The notes: generated from the sequence alone by a model not told the origin. A stretch of 64,000 bases of DNA from CAZWSC01 sp964636385 (GCA_964636385.1 CAZWSC010000047.1:38594-102593); one strand, 5' to 3'. Positions 15,808 to 24,200 are shown, counted from the first letter of the stretch. Numbers and translations are program-made.

Positions 15808-17058
15808 ATGAGTGGATGGAAACAGGGTCTCTCGCTCACGTGGCGTTCACTGGGGCGGAGGAAGTCCCGCCCCACGTCGATCCTGCTGGCGGTCGCATGG
15901 GGAACCCTGTCGATGGTGTTCCTCCTGGCCTTCGCCGAGGGGATGAAGCGCCAGATGACACTCGGGCAGGACGGGCTGTCATCAGGGGCGGTCATCCTCT
16001 GGCCCGGATCGACTACAAAGGCCTGGGAAGGGATGAGGGCCGGCCGCGCCATCCGGCTAGAGGCTGCCGATGTCGATCTCCTCAGGCTGAAGGTGCCCGA
16101 GCTGGAGCATGTCGCCGGCGAGAGGCAATCCTGGGCGGTGGATCTGCGGGCCGGGGACAGGTCGGCATCGGCCCGTGTCACGGGTGTTCCGCCGTGCTTC
16201 GAGGTGATCCGGGCTCACCATCCACAGCCCGGAGGCAGATTTCTCAACGACAAAGACGAGGAACAGAGACGCCGCTCGATCTTCCTGGGCCACGAGCTGA
16301 AGGAGGAGCTGTTCGGCGCGGAGGAGGCTGTGGGCAGGACGGTCCTTGTGCGGGGAGTGCCGTTCACAGTCGTCGGGATTCTGGTGGAGAAGATCCAGAT
16401 GGGGATGTACAGCGGACCCGACTCACAGAAGGCAAGCATTCCCCTGTCCACATTCGAGGCCCTGTTCGGGCCGGGCCGGTACAACACTCTCCTCTACACT
16501 GTGAAACCTCCCCACAGCACAGCCGGGCTCGAGACCAGGGTGCGCGAAGTCCTTGCCGGCCGCCAGCACTTCGACCCTGCAGACAAGTCGGCCCTGCACT
16601 TCTGGGACACGGCCGCGCACCGCGAGACCTTCAACAAGGTCACGGGCGGCATGCAGCTGTTCATGGGGATTACCGGGGCGATGACGTTGCTGGTGGCAGG
16701 TGTGGGCCTTGCAAACATGCTTTTCGTCTCGGTCCGGCGCCGGACCCGCGAGATCGGCCTTCAGATGGCGATAGGGGCGAGGAAGTCGGCCGTCATGTCC
16801 CAGATCCTCGGTGAATCCCTGCTCATGGCGGGGATCGGAGGCTACCTCGGTATCGGGGCCGCGTGGATTCTCATAGAAGCCTTCCTGCAGATCCCGGTTC
16901 AGAGCCAGGTCTTCGAGTTCATCGGTAAGCCCGTTCTGTCCCTCCCGCTCGGGGTGCTGACTGTCCTGGTCCTCGTCGGGATAGCCTGCCTGGCGGGCCT
17001 CTTCCCGGCGCGCAGGGCGGCGGGCATGAACCCTGTGGAGGCATTGCGTCATGAGTAG
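15808..17058 (+). CDS. MacB-like ABC permease, second of two
   Basis: A 416-residue paralogue of the preceding permease with the same plan: N-terminal helix, periplasmic MacB_PCD domain with PGGRFLNDKDEEQRRRSIFLG, and three C-terminal helices. The coupling segment is RRRTREIGLQMAIGARKS and the tail is FPARRAAGMNPVEALRHE. Its last 8 nt overlap the ATPase gene, indicating translational coupling. Tandem but divergent permeases with one ATPase imply an asymmetric type VII transporter (LolCDE-like in composition), although the adaptor gene upstream favours a MacAB-like efflux role over lipoprotein release. Confidence 0.9.
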   Translation: MSGWKQGLSLTWRSLGRRKSRPTSILLAVAWGTLSMVFLLAFAEGMKRQMTLGQDGLSSGAVILWPGSTTKAWEGMRAGRAIRLEAADVDLLRLKVPELEHVAGERQSWAVDLRAGDRSASARVTGVPPCFEVIRAHHPQPGGRFLNDKDEEQRRRSIFLGHELKEELFGAEEAVGRTVLVRGVPFTVVGILVEKIQMGMYSGPDSQKASIPLSTFEALFGPGRYNTLLYTVKPPHSTAGLETRVREVLAGRQHFDPADKSALHFWDTAAHRETFNKVTGGMQLFMGITGAMTLLVAGVGLANMLFVSVRRRTREIGLQMAIGARKSAVMSQILGESLLMAGIGGYLGIGAAWILIEAFLQIPVQSQVFEFIGKPVLSLPLGVLTVLVLVGIACLAGLFPARRAAGMNPVEALRHE

Positions 17059-17776
17059 TCAGCCACACCCCGTTGTGATGATGTCGGGCATCAGCAAGGT
17101 CTACAGGAGCGGCCCCGTCGAGGTGGAGGCGGTGCGGAGCCTGGACTTCAGCGTCTCCGAGGGCGAGATGGCCGCGATCATCGGCCCTTCGGGTTCGGGC
17201 AAGTCAACGCTGATGAACCTGATCGGCTGCCTCGACCTTCCGACCTCCGGCACCTACGAGTTCGACGGCAGCGACATTGCGGGGCTTTCCCATGAACGCC
17301 TCGCCGACCTGCGCAACCGCTCAATCGGCTTCGTCTTCCAGTCATTCCACCTCCTCCCCCACGCGACGGCCCGGGAGAACGTGGAGATGCCGCTGCTCTT
17401 CGCAGGAGTGCCCGCGGCCAGGCGTACGGAACGGGCCATGAAGATGCTGGAACGCGTCGGTCTGGCCGGCCGCGCAGGCCACCTACCGAACCAGCTGTCG
17501 GGGGGAGAGATGCAGCGCGTGGCGGTCGCCCGCGCCCTCGCGAACAACCCTCGTGTGATACTCGCAGACGAGCCGACGGGGAATCTCGACAGCAGGACCG
17601 GAAGGGGGATACTGGAACTCTTCACGACACTGTGGCAGTCCGGAACGACGATCATCCTGATCACCCACGACCTGGGTCTCGCCAGGATCTGCCCCCGCGT
17701 CGTCAAGATGGAAGACGGACGCATCGTGCACGACGGAAGTGAGCTTCCGGCTGAGGAGGTCTCGTCCCTCGCCTGA
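17051..17776 (+). CDS. MacB/LolD-type ABC transporter ATPase
   Basis: A 241-residue cytosolic ATPase of the MacB/LolD/FtsE branch. Walker A is GPSGSGKS (45-52), the signature is LSGGEMQRVAVARAL, Walker B with the catalytic glutamate is VILADEPTG followed by the D-loop, and the H-loop is ITHD. SFHLLPHATARENVEMPLLF is the characteristic Q-loop region of this branch. It powers the two permeases encoded just upstream through mechanotransmission rather than direct transport. Its ATG lies inside the end of the second permease gene. No terminator is evident in the 91 nt before the convergent flavodiiron gene. Confidence 0.95.
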   Translation: MSSQPHPVVMMSGISKVYRSGPVEVEAVRSLDFSVSEGEMAAIIGPSGSGKSTLMNLIGCLDLPTSGTYEFDGSDIAGLSHERLADLRNRSIGFVFQSFHLLPHATARENVEMPLLFAGVPAARRTERAMKMLERVGLAGRAGHLPNQLSGGEMQRVAVARALANNPRVILADEPTGNLDSRTGRGILELFTTLWQSGTTIILITHDLGLARICPRVVKMEDGRIVHDGSELPAEEVSSLA

Positions 17777-17867
17777 CAGGGAAGGGATCATGACCGCGGG
17801 ATCCTGCCGGTACATGGCCGCGCTGCCATCCGCAGACGGCCGCACCGCCACACGCGATCAGCAGTGA

Positions 17868-19055
17868 CTACCCGCACATCTCCAGCGCTCTCTCCGCCAG
17901 CTTCTCCCCCGCAGCACGGCATTCAGCGAGGCATTCCTCCGTCGGCCTGAACTGCGACCGCAGGGGATCCGACATCATCTCCCAGCCGATCCCCTTCATC
18001 AGGTCGTGAAGCTCCGTGGCGCCCCCCTTCCCCCACCCGTAGGAGCCGAAGGCGAGCGCAGTCTTCCTCTTCGACGACAACCCCTTCAGATAAGTGAGCG
18101 CGGCTCCCGCCATCGGCATTATCGTCTGGTTGAGCGTTGACGATCCGAAGGCGACGCAGGCCGCGTCAAATGACTCGGTCGCGATTTCCGTAAGGTCCGA
18201 CGAACGGATCGAGATCAGCTTCACATCAACACCGTCCCTGTTCGCGCCTTCCAGGATCGTGCGCGCCATCATCTCGGTCGAACCCCACATCGAATCGTAG
18301 ATGACCAGGACTTTCGGAATCGGCCTGTCGCTGGACCACTCCCTGTAGGCGGAGAGGATCGTATCCAGGTGTTTGCGCCATACAACGCCATGCGAGGGAG
18401 CGATCATCCTGATATCCAGGCCCTTCAGGCTGTCCATGGCGCGGACCACCTGCGGGCCATAGGGGGAGACGATGTTGGCGTAGTACCGCTTCGCCTCGCG
18501 CATCAGGTTGGGCAGGCCGTTCTCGTCGTCGAACAGCTTCGGGAAGGCGTAGTGCTCCCCGAAGGCATCCATCGAGAAGAGGAGCCCTTCCTCCCTGACG
18601 TAGGTGGCCATCGACTCCGGCCAGTGCACCATCGGGGTGTCGGCGAAGGTCAGGCTACGTCTGCCCAGTGGGACTGTCTCCCCGGAAGCGACCACCCGGA
18701 TCCTTGACTGGTCGATCTCGTAGTGCTTCCCGAGCGCAGCCCTGCACTTCGCATTGCACAGGAGCACGGCGTTCCTGCAGGCGGCCAGGGCGGCCGTGAT
18801 CGACCCGGAGTGGTCCGGCTCCGCGTGATTGCTCACGATGAAGTCGACCGAATCGAGAGGCGCAAGCCCGGCGACCGACTTAAGGAAGGCGGACGCATAC
18901 TGGGCCTTGACCGTGTCGATGACGGCAGTCCTCTCATCGCGGACAAGGTAGGAGTTGTAGGTCGCCCCCTGGGCTGTCGTGTAGCTGTGAAAGTCGCGAA
19001 CGGTCCAGTCGATGTAGCCGACCCAGTCTATATCGGGACACAGGGTCCTGTTCAT
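17868..19055 (-). CDS. Flavodiiron protein (A-type flavoprotein, O2/NO reductase)
   Basis: A 395-residue cytosolic enzyme that reduces O2 to water and/or NO to N2O. The N-terminal metallo-beta-lactamase-like domain carries HAEPDH (His77, Glu79, Asp81, His82), with later ligands in VHWPESM, FSMDAFGEH and APSHGVVW. The C-terminal flavodoxin domain starts at VLVIYDSMWGSTEMMA (about 252) and binds FMN. Length and motif order are exactly those of the core family, with no rubredoxin tail, so an external electron donor is needed. It is the last gene of a same-strand set with rubrerythrin, superoxide reductase and ferritin. A GC hairpin near 19122-19136 lies between it and rubrerythrin. ATG at 19055 is unambiguous. 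Confidence 0.95.
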   Translation of the reverse strand: MNRTLCPDIDWVGYIDWTVRDFHSYTTAQGATYNSYLVRDERTAVIDTVKAQYASAFLKSVAGLAPLDSVDFIVSNHAEPDHSGSITAALAACRNAVLLCNAKCRAALGKHYEIDQSRIRVVASGETVPLGRRSLTFADTPMVHWPESMATYVREEGLLFSMDAFGEHYAFPKLFDDENGLPNLMREAKRYYANIVSPYGPQVVRAMDSLKGLDIRMIAPSHGVVWRKHLDTILSAYREWSSDRPIPKVLVIYDSMWGSTEMMARTILEGANRDGVDVKLISIRSSDLTEIATESFDAACVAFGSSTLNQTIMPMAGAALTYLKGLSSKRKTALAFGSYGWGKGGATELHDLMKGIGWEMMSDPLRSQFRPTEECLAECRAAGEKLAERALEMCG

Positions 19056-19141
19056 GATTGCCGCCTCTCAGGGGTTGTTTGGGCTGAGCTGTTCCCCGGT
19101 GGCGGAGGACCGCGCAATCGCACGGGCCTCCGCCCGGGATG

Positions 19142-19717
19142 CTACCAGTTCTCCGCGAGAAGCTCGAAGTGCGCCTGGGGATGCGCACAGGCCGGGCAGC
19201 TTTCCGGCGCAGTCGTCCCGCTGTGGATGTACCCGCAGTTCTGGCACTTCCAGACGACTTCACTGTCCTTCCTGAAGACCGTCCCCTTCTCCACGTTTGC
19301 GAGGAGATCCAGATAGCGCTTCTCGTGCTGCTTCTCGGCGACCGAAACGGCGTCGAAGAGCTGCCCTATTGCCGGGAAGCCCTCTTCGCGGGCGGTGGCG
19401 GCAAATGCCGGGTAGAGCGTTGACCACTCCTCGTTCTCCCCGCACGCGGCGGCCTTCAGGTTCTCCGCGGTCGTCCCGATCACCCCCGCAGGGAAGGTCG
19501 CCGTGATCTCCACGTCGCCGCCCTTCAGAAACTTGAAGAAACGCTTGGCGTGCTCGCGCTCCTGGTTGGCGGTCTCCTCGAAGATGTTCGATATCTGGAC
19601 GTACCCTTCCTTCCTCGCCTGGCTGGAGAAGTAGGTGTACCGATTCCGGGCCTGTGACTCACCGGCAAATGCCTTCAGCAGATTCTGTTCGGTCTTCGTT
19701 CCCTTCAGTTCAGCCAT
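19142..19717 (-). CDS. rbr: Rubrerythrin
   Basis: A 191-residue peroxide reductase. The N-terminal four-helix ferritin-like domain has the di-iron ligands in FAGESQARNRYTYF, EETANQEREHAKRF, and the ARE...EKQHEKRY region. The C-terminal rubredoxin-like iron site is CQNCGYIH...CPACAHPQ (about 157-180). Length and order match classical rubrerythrin. It removes hydrogen peroxide using NAD(P)H via a rubredoxin-type donor and cooperates naturally with superoxide reductase, which makes peroxide, and with ferritin, which stores the iron. A clear GGAAGAGGGAAAG site precedes the ATG. It sits 91 nt downstream of the superoxide reductase gene. Confidence 0.97.
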   Translation of the reverse strand: MAELKGTKTEQNLLKAFAGESQARNRYTYFSSQARKEGYVQISNIFEETANQEREHAKRFFKFLKGGDVEITATFPAGVIGTTAENLKAAACGENEEWSTLYPAFAATAREEGFPAIGQLFDAVSVAEKQHEKRYLDLLANVEKGTVFRKDSEVVWKCQNCGYIHSGTTAPESCPACAHPQAHFELLAENW

Positions 19718-19808
19718 CTTTCCCTCTTCCTCTGTTGGGTTGTCTGTTCAGTCTTCCCCGGTGCGGGCAGGTCCTTGCGGACGGAACCCCCATGGCGGGC
19801 TTTCCGGA

Positions 19809-20195
19809 TCAGCCTTCTGTGCTCCAGGGCCCGTGGATGTTGCAGAACTCGCGTGCCGCGAGTTTACCGCCCGAGACCCCCGGGAAGAACGCCTCCGGAG
19901 GATCGCCGGGCGACAGGTAGCTACGGTGCTCCCTGCCGTCGGCTACCAGCTCGATCCACTGGATGTAGTGCTTGTCGATCATCGGATGCGGGGTCGAGCC
20001 GACAACAACGCGGACACCGCCCTCCTTCGTCTCGATGACGGGCACGTGCTTCTCGGTGGAGGAGTCGGCAGTGCTGACCTTCATGAGCTTCATCGGCTCA
20101 CCGCAGCAGATCAGATCCCCTCCTCCCGCAACGAGCACCTCGACGATGTTGCCGCAGATGTCGCACTTGTAGATCTGTTTAGTCTCGATTGGCAT
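19809..20195 (-). CDS. Desulfoferrodoxin-type superoxide reductase
   Basis: A 128-residue superoxide reductase that converts superoxide to peroxide without making O2. The N-terminal desulforedoxin iron site is KCDICGN...CCGEPM (Cys11, Cys14 and the Cys-Cys pair near 30). The catalytic centre uses EKHVP, HPMIDKHYIQWIEL and the closing CNIHGPW: four histidines and one cysteine, all present, plus the glutamate-lysine pair. It is a two-iron (class I) enzyme of normal length. A perfect AACTCC/GGAGTT hairpin lies in its leader at 20219-20236, about 25 nt before the start. Together with rubrerythrin it forms the standard anaerobe detoxification route. Confidence 0.96.
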   Translation of the reverse strand: MPIETKQIYKCDICGNIVEVLVAGGGDLICCGEPMKLMKVSTADSSTEKHVPVIETKEGGVRVVVGSTPHPMIDKHYIQWIELVADGREHRSYLSPGDPPEAFFPGVSGGKLAAREFCNIHGPWSTEG

Positions 20196-20309
20196 GTTTC
20201 ATCTCCTCCCTTGCTGTGAACTCCTTCAGTGGAGTTACGATCAGGCCCGGACCGTTCAGGACACAATTGGCTGGCGAAGCAGAGGCTCCATGAACAGTCC
20301 GGTCCGGCC

Positions 20310-20807
20310 CTATCCCTTCGCGGGGGGTGTGAAGACGCGCGTTCCCATCTCCTTGTCGAGCGCATACAGCATCCCGCCCTGGGCGATGTTCAGCTTGTCG
20401 ATGACGTCGCGAGCGGAAGCCTCCTCTTCGACCTGCTCCGTGACGAACCACTGCAGAAACGCATTGGTCGCATGGTCCCTGGACTTGATGGCAAGGTCCA
20501 CCAGGTCGTTGATGCGGCCTGTGATGTACTGCTCGTGCTTCAGCGCGTCCGCGAAAGCGTCGGCCGGAGTCTTCCACTCCGAGGGCGGTTTCTCCATGGC
20601 ACCGGGCTCCACCTTGCCGCCACGCTCCAGGATGTAGTCGTAGAACATCATCGCGTGCGTGTTCTCCTCCTGGGCCTGAATGCGCAGCCAGTTCGAAAAA
20701 CCGTTCAGCCCCCTGGATGCGAGATCCGACGCCATGGCGAGATATAGGTATGCCGAGTACATCTCGGCCGTGAACTGCTCGTTCAGAGCCTTCATCATCT
20801 GGTCCAT
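20310..20807 (-). CDS. ftn: Ferritin (non-haem iron storage)
   Basis: A 165-residue bacterial ferritin. The ferroxidase residues are seen in LNEQFTAEMYSAYLYLAMA, AQEENTHAMMFYDYI, and FVTEQVEEEASARD; the motifs match FtnA, and there is no haem-binding methionine pattern of bacterioferritin. It would store iron and lower Fenton chemistry alongside superoxide reductase and rubrerythrin. It heads the group and has a good promoter (20892-20921) and a structured leader. An 8-bp CCGGACCG/CGGTCCGG inverted repeat spans 20247-20307 directly after its stop. ATG at 20807 follows GAGGAAAAGG. Confidence 0.96.
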   Translation of the reverse strand: MDQMMKALNEQFTAEMYSAYLYLAMASDLASRGLNGFSNWLRIQAQEENTHAMMFYDYILERGGKVEPGAMEKPPSEWKTPADAFADALKHEQYITGRINDLVDLAIKSRDHATNAFLQWFVTEQVEEEASARDVIDKLNIAQGGMLYALDKEMGTRVFTPPAKG

Positions 20808-21150
20808 ATCCTTTTCCTCCTCGGAGAATCCTCCCCCGGCTTCAGGCGGACACCTGTCACCGGGGGGACTTCAATCCCTGTCGAACCGGGAAGGATAACG
20901 CCAGCCTTGGCCGCGTATCAAGGGAGAGCTGACGGCGAGCTCAAGGCTCCTGACCGGACCAACTCCTGGTGAAAGTGCAGGCTGGGCAGGCGGAACTCTG
21001 ACTCCTGTGAGTTGCTACTGCGACAGGCTTTCGGCAAGGCCGGTCGGACCGGATCATCCATGATCCGGGCTGCCGGCGGCTGAGAGGATCAGCATCGACC
21101 GGGCAATCCCGTTGCGGGTCCACTCTGCGAAACTGCCGACGTAGTTGCGG
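20808..21150 (-). other. Intergenic region holding the ferritin leader and promoter
   Basis: No protein-coding gene is supported in these 343 nt. The part nearest ferritin is its transcribed leader with a CCCCCGG/CCGGGGG stem (20833-20839 with 20860-20866), then the promoter at 20892-20921. Beyond that nothing recognisable was found. Short open frames at 21054-21260 have no ribosome site of their own. Confidence 0.5.
20892..20921 (-). promoter_or_regulatory. Sigma70-type promoter for ferritin
   Basis: On the minus strand TTGATA (5/6) and TATCCT (4/6) are 18 nt apart, placing the start of transcription about 78 nt before the ferritin ATG. The transcript would include the 7-bp GC stem at 20833-20866. 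Confidence 0.55.
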
Positions 21151-21330
21151 TCATCGTGGAAGCCTGAATGAACAAGGGCCATTGCCACGAATGATGACAG
21201 CTTCCCGAGGCTCGATGATGACCGGGAAGGAGTCGGCCTGCGGGCCGGTTCGCACGGCATGTGTAAAACAGCCAGTTGCCGCCAGGGCCAGTATGAGTGC
21301 GATGGCGGACGGATGGTTGAGTCTCTCCAC
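21151..21330 (-). CDS. Possible small lipoprotein (59 residues)
   Basis: A short frame starting at a GTG (21330) with a strong GGAGAGGAG site 8 nt upstream. It encodes a basic start, a hydrophobic stretch (SAIALILALAATGC) and an ideal lipobox LAATGC, then about 37 exported residues ending at the stop at 21151. The signal and ribosome site argue that it is expressed; no family is recognised. A second frame continues past the stop (to 21054) with plausible protein-like sequence, so a frameshift truncating a longer lipoprotein of about 90 residues is possible. It is the last gene on this strand before the ferritin promoter region. Confidence 0.45.
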   Translation of the reverse strand: MERLNHPSAIALILALAATGCFTHAVRTGPQADSFPVIIEPREAVIIRGNGPCSFRLPR

Positions 21331-21432
21331 TGTGCTGACTCCTCTCCGCGATATCATCTCTGGAAGGCTGCGGGGCGGAAAGGGGAGCATGTTTCCTGAC
21401 CTGCCGCTGCGCTGGGAGAACAGGGCAGCCAC

Positions 21433-22041
21433 TCAGCAGGCGCACCTGGCCCGTGAGAGGATCACCACCCTTCGGCCATCCGCGTAGATCAGCCGCAGGC
21501 CCATCCGGCAGGCGATCCAGGCGAATGTCTCCATCGTATAGAACGCCACGTGCGTCGGGTCCGATGTGTAATGCCATTGCGCCGGGGTGGAACCGGGTGG
21601 TCGGAACTCGGTCATAACGCCCAGGACTCCGCCCGGGCGCAGCAGGGCAACCAGGCGCGCGATCTCAGCCCCGGGTTCGTGGAAGTGCTCGAAGACCTCT
21701 GCGCATGCCGCGAAGTCATATGGCGGGGCGGGATCACGGGGATCGAAGACAGGATCGTATCCGTCGCAGATGAAACCGCGCTCCCGGAGCATGCCTGCGA
21801 GCACCCCGCCCGGCCCGCTCCCGTAGTCGATGCCGCGGCTGCCTGGATCCAGGAGCCTGCACAAAGGGTCGGCGAGTTGCCCGAGGAAACGCACGTAGCC
21901 CTCGTCGCCGGGATCGTTGCGATGCAGTCGATACCGTGCAGCCTCTGCATCCGGGGCGATGTGAAAGCGCGGGGGCACGTGAATGAGCGAGCAGACAGGG
22001 CAGGAACGGAACTCCCTGCCGTCCCGGCGCCCCGGCACCAT
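21433..22041 (-). CDS. Class I SAM-dependent methyltransferase, start probably further upstream
   Basis: A Rossmann-fold methyltransferase. The SAM loop is GIDYGSGPGGVL, the acidic motif follows (CDGYDPVF), and CAEVFEHFHEP with LRPGGVLGVMTEF is typical of the Methyltransf_11/23 group. Substrate unknown. From the ATG at 22041 it has 202 residues. However, the frame stays open upstream and encodes CPLCG about 9 residues before that ATG, pairing with CPVC downstream of it. This four-cysteine zinc ribbon is usual at the N-terminus of this family. The only start codon that includes it is CTG at 22104, with GGGAGGGAGG 6 nt before, giving 223 residues. It follows purE directly on the same strand. 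Confidence 0.75.
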   Translation of the reverse strand: MVPGRRDGREFRSCPVCSLIHVPPRFHIAPDAEAARYRLHRNDPGDEGYVRFLGQLADPLCRLLDPGSRGIDYGSGPGGVLAGMLRERGFICDGYDPVFDPRDPAPPYDFAACAEVFEHFHEPGAEIARLVALLRPGGVLGVMTEFRPPGSTPAQWHYTSDPTHVAFYTMETFAWIACRMGLRLIYADGRRVVILSRARCAC

Positions 22042-22123
22042 CCGCGTGGATGAGTGCCCGCAAAGGGGGCATGGATCATGCGTGCTCAGACAGCGCCCCT
22101 TCAGCCGGTTCCTCCCTCCCTGA

Positions 22124-22606
22124 TCAGATCCTGGCGCCCTCCGCCATCTCCTTCTTCAGCTCGTCCAGCTTCGCGGCTGTGCCGGGATCGGAGAGAGCCA
22201 CGATCTGCGCCGCCAGTACAGCGGCATTCCGCGCCCCGTGCTTGTCCGAGGACAGGCAGCCGACGGGAACCCCGGCGGGCATCATCACGATCGAGAGGAG
22301 GGCATCCATACCGCCCATGACCCCTCCGGAGAGGGGAACCCCCAGCACCGGCAGCGTCGTGTGCGAAGCGACGACTCCGGGGAGATGCGCGGCCAGGCCG
22401 GCCAGCGCGATCATGACCTTGAGCCCCCTGCCGCGCGCCTCCCGCGCGTACGCCGCCGTGGCATCCGGCATCCGGTGCGCGGAGAGAACCTGGCTTTCGT
22501 ACGGGACCCCGAGCTTCTCCAGGATCCTCTCCGTTTCCTGTACAACCGGCAGATCCGACTTGCTGCCGCATATGATCCCCACCAGTGGCTTCGCCTGACT
22601 GCTCAT
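22124..22606 (-). CDS. purE: 5-(carboxyamino)imidazole ribonucleotide mutase
   Basis: A 160-residue purine-biosynthesis enzyme interconverting N5-CAIR and CAIR. The phosphate and CO2-site motifs IICGSKSDLPVV and SAHRMPD are intact, as is LPVLGVPLSG...GGMDALLSIVMMPAGVPV. It forms octamers in known relatives. It lies 1 nt after the purD stop, so the two pur genes are co-transcribed. No purK is visible; a class II (direct CO2) role cannot be excluded on sequence alone. ATG at 22606 is clear. Confidence 0.95.
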   Translation of the reverse strand: MSSQAKPLVGIICGSKSDLPVVQETERILEKLGVPYESQVLSAHRMPDATAAYAREARGRGLKVMIALAGLAAHLPGVVASHTTLPVLGVPLSGGVMGGMDALLSIVMMPAGVPVGCLSSDKHGARNAAVLAAQIVALSDPGTAAKLDELKKEMAEGARI

Positions 22607-22607
22607 G

Positions 22608-23951
22608 TCATGCCCTCCATCCTATGTCCCTGCGTAGCGTCTTGCCTTCGAACTCCACCCTGTCACACGCCTCGTAGGCCGCGCTCAGCGCGCCCCTGAG
22701 TGTGTCTCCAACACCCGTCACGCCCAGCACGCGCCCGCCGCTTGTGAGCAGGCGATCCCCCTCGCGCTTCGTCCCGGCGTGGAAGACCAGGGCGCCCGGA
22801 ACAGCCTCCGCCTCCTCCAGTCCCCGTATCTCCTTCCCGGTCTCGTATGCGCCCGGGTAACCGGCCGAGGCCAGCACCACGACCGCAGAAGAGGCAGAGG
22901 ACCTGCCGCCCGACTCACCTGCCGGCGCGGCAGCCGGGGCAGAGGCCGAATCCACCGCCGCAGGCAGGGCAGCAAGCCTCGGAAGCGCACCCTTTCCGCC
23001 GGCCACCGCCGTGACGGCCTCCAGGAGTCCGCCGCCCGGCAGGCCCGCGGCCACGAGCGGGAGGACTGCCTGCGTCTCGGGGTCGCCGAAGCGACAGTTG
23101 AACTCGAGCACCTGGGGTGAGCCGTCAACCATGATGATCCCGGCGTACAGCAAACCCTCGAAAGGTGTGCCCCCGGAAGCCATCGCACGCAGCACTGGTG
23201 CGATGATCGTCCGCTCGATCTCCGACACCAGCCTGGGGGTGCCTCGCGAGTATGGGGCATAGGCACCCATGCCGCCTGTGTTCGGGCCTGTGTCACCTTC
23301 GCCGATCCGCTTGTGATCCTGCGACAGTGGAAGGAGCGTGTACTCCTCGCCCCGGGCGATGGCGAAACAGGAGACCTCCTCGCCTGAGGCGAACTCCTCG
23401 ATCAGAACCGTCTCGCCCGCCGCTCCGAACTCCCGCGCCTCCATGAGCGTCCGGATCCCGGCCTCGGATTCACCCGGATCGTTGACGATGAGCACGCCCT
23501 TTCCCGCAGCCAGCCCGTCTGCCTTGAGGACCTTGGGAAATGCCCCGGTCACAGCCTTCCGCAGGGCAGTTGCGGGATCGGTGCAGGCATCGAACCCGGG
23601 GGTCGGGATGCCGTGGTCGCGCAGCAGTGTCTTGGCGAAGAGCTTGCTCCCCTCCAGGCGGGCCGCGGAAGCCGTGGGCCCGAAGACCGGCAGGCCGTCA
23701 GCCCGGAACCGGTCGACGATCCCTGCCACGAGCGGCGCCTCGGGACCCACGACCGTGAGGTCCGCCTTCACCTCCCGGGCCGCTGCCGCAAGCGCATCGA
23801 GGTCGGCCAGGTTGCCCGGAAGATTCCGGCCTGTCGCCCCGGTGCCGCCGTTGCCGGGCAGGAAAAAGAGCTCCACCGAAGGGTTGTCCCGCCGGAGTGC
23901 CCAGCCGAGTGCGTGTTCCCTCCCACCCGAACCCAGAATCAGAACCCTCAT
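22608..23951 (-). CDS. purD: Phosphoribosylamine-glycine ligase
   Basis: A 447-residue ATP-grasp enzyme joining phosphoribosylamine and glycine to form GAR. The N-terminal domain begins VLILGSGGREHALGWAL; the ATP-grasp core has KADGLAAGKGVLIV, SCFAIARGEEYTLLPLSQDH, and GGMGAYAPYS; the metal and substrate loop is LEFNCRFGDPETQAVLP. Relatives are about 420-430 residues: here an Ala/Ser/Pro-rich stretch of about 25 residues (near 340-365) is inserted just before the C-terminal VVVLASAGYPGAY strand. The ribosome site AAAGGAG precedes the ATG at 23951. It is the first gene of the purD-purE unit. Confidence 0.96.
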   Translation of the reverse strand: MRVLILGSGGREHALGWALRRDNPSVELFFLPGNGGTGATGRNLPGNLADLDALAAAAREVKADLTVVGPEAPLVAGIVDRFRADGLPVFGPTASAARLEGSKLFAKTLLRDHGIPTPGFDACTDPATALRKAVTGAFPKVLKADGLAAGKGVLIVNDPGESEAGIRTLMEAREFGAAGETVLIEEFASGEEVSCFAIARGEEYTLLPLSQDHKRIGEGDTGPNTGGMGAYAPYSRGTPRLVSEIERTIIAPVLRAMASGGTPFEGLLYAGIIMVDGSPQVLEFNCRFGDPETQAVLPLVAAGLPGGGLLEAVTAVAGGKGALPRLAALPAAVDSASAPAAAPAGESGGRSSASSAVVVLASAGYPGAYETGKEIRGLEEAEAVPGALVFHAGTKREGDRLLTSGGRVLGVTGVGDTLRGALSAAYEACDRVEFEGKTLRRDIGWRA

Positions 23952-24200
23952 CCAGTCTCCTTTCGGATGCCCGATCGTCTGATGCGATCCCGGCCCGGTC
24001 CGCCCGGGAAACCGTGACGAGTGCAGCAGGGTCTCCGTGAACAGTCAGGGTCAGTGAGGGCAGATCCTAACCCGTCGCGTGCCGGGAGGAAACTGCATAA
24101 CGGTCGGGGGTCATGAGGGGGGCGAGGAGGCATTTTCCGGCCTCCCCGCGGACTCGGCGCTGGCCCGAAGCCGGATCCATCCCTGAACCTGCAGTCTGGT

